A stretch of 41,592 bases of DNA from a cf. Phormidesmis sp. LEGE 11477 (GTDB taxonomy: Bacteria > Cyanobacteriota > Cyanobacteriia > Phormidesmidales > Phormidesmidaceae): NCBI RefSeq assembly GCF_015207105.1, contig NZ_JADEXO010000047.1:1-41592 (forward strand), written 5' to 3'. Each line of letters starts with the position of its first letter. Positions within the stretch are counted from its first letter, which is position 1. The notes under the pieces were generated by a model. The model saw nothing but the letters and a program-made list of their open reading frames with translations, did no database searches and was not told where the DNA came from. This document shows positions 41,427 through 41,592 of this stretch, one piece after another. A program made the position numbers and the translations under genes.

Positions 41427-41592
41427 TTAAGCGGCAACAGGCAGTTCTTCTTGGCGTTCAGGGTACTTAGGTTTAGCTTTGAGTAATTTAGGGAGAAGTA
41501 GAGCGGACTTACGTTTGGATAAAACGGTTGGCTGTAGATGCTGAAGCGCCAGGCGCACAATTTGCTCGCTGGGCAACCCGTGTTTAGGGAGC
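41427..41592 (-). CDS. C-terminal end of a hypothetical protein, cut by the window edge
   Basis: The minus-strand frame entering at 41592 reads LPKHGLPSEQIVRLALQHLQ, then a basic segment with KRKSALLLPKLLKAKPKYPE and the end RQEELPVAA with a stop at 41427. Composition is convincingly coding. Too little is visible to name a family. It would be the upstream neighbour, on the same strand, of the exported protein gene with about 45 bp between them. Confidence 0.6.
   Translation of the reverse strand, partial: LPKHGLPSEQIVRLALQHLQPTVLSKRKSALLLPKLLKAKPKYPERQEELPVAA

Noticed and set aside
1-41592. tRNA, rRNA, CRISPR array or riboswitch
   Set aside because: No cloverleaf, rRNA-like core, regular repeat-spacer pattern or known aptamer motif was recognised; a covariance-model search would be needed to exclude weak cases.

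Overview
The window reads as accessory DNA of a cyanobacterium, most likely a conjugative plasmid or integrated conjugative element. The signs are frequent HIP1 octamers (GCGATCGC) in the non-coding DNA, protein families typical of filamentous or Leptolyngbya-like cyanobacteria (membrane pentapeptide-repeat protein, two-partner-secretion haemagglutinin, CHAT/TPR protein) and a complete-looking type IV secretion (T4SS) operon. The species cannot be fixed from the sequence alone.

Layout. (1) 1-2.6 kb: the end of an IS3-family element has removed the front of a LysR regulator; an SDR oxidoreductase follows with a very strong ribosome binding site, then a convergent monofunctional proline dehydrogenase. 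(2) 2.6-14.4 kb: a sparse region of small hypothetical genes, dispersed imperfect repeats and eroded genes. It holds a decayed serine-recombinase DNA-binding tail, a coiled-coil protein, an Xre regulator divergent from a three-gene unknown operon, a two-part gene with a HEPN-like Rx6H motif joined across a perfect -1 slippery heptamer, a frameshifted pentapeptide-repeat protein, and several remnants. (3) 14.4-17.1 kb: a cysteine-rich small protein and an IS200/IS605-family element with Y1 transposase TnpA, TnpB nuclease and terminal hairpins, probably encoding an omega RNA. (4) 17.1-31.5 kb: a tightly coupled minus-strand operon for a T4SS. In transcription order it encodes a VirB2-like pilin, VirB3-like protein, an orphan P-loop fragment, VirB4 ATPase, VirB5-like, VirB6-like, VirB8-like, VirB10-like, VirB9-like, an anchored exported protein, the VirD4-type coupling ATPase and two accessory proteins. 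No relaxase and no VirB11 or VirB1 lie in the window. (5) 31.5-41.6 kb: a control region with a strong hairpin terminator and inverted repeats, a small gene, gamma-glutamyltransferase, then a two-partner secretion pair (TpsA/TpsB) next to a secreted CHAT peptidase-like protein, a secreted Cys-containing protein, and the tail of one more gene at the edge.

How it fits together. The T4SS operon would build a conjugation channel: VirB4 and VirD4 supply energy and substrate coupling, VirB6/B8/B10/B9 form the envelope-spanning core, and VirB2/B5 the pilus. The TPS/CHAT/GGT block encodes exported cell-surface or periplasmic functions. The middle region shows heavy decay and insertion, as expected for plasmid accessory DNA. 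The best candidates for something undescribed are the HEPN-like frameshift gene, the Xre-controlled unknown operon, the P-loop mini-ORF between virB3 and virB4, and the CHAT-TPS pairing.
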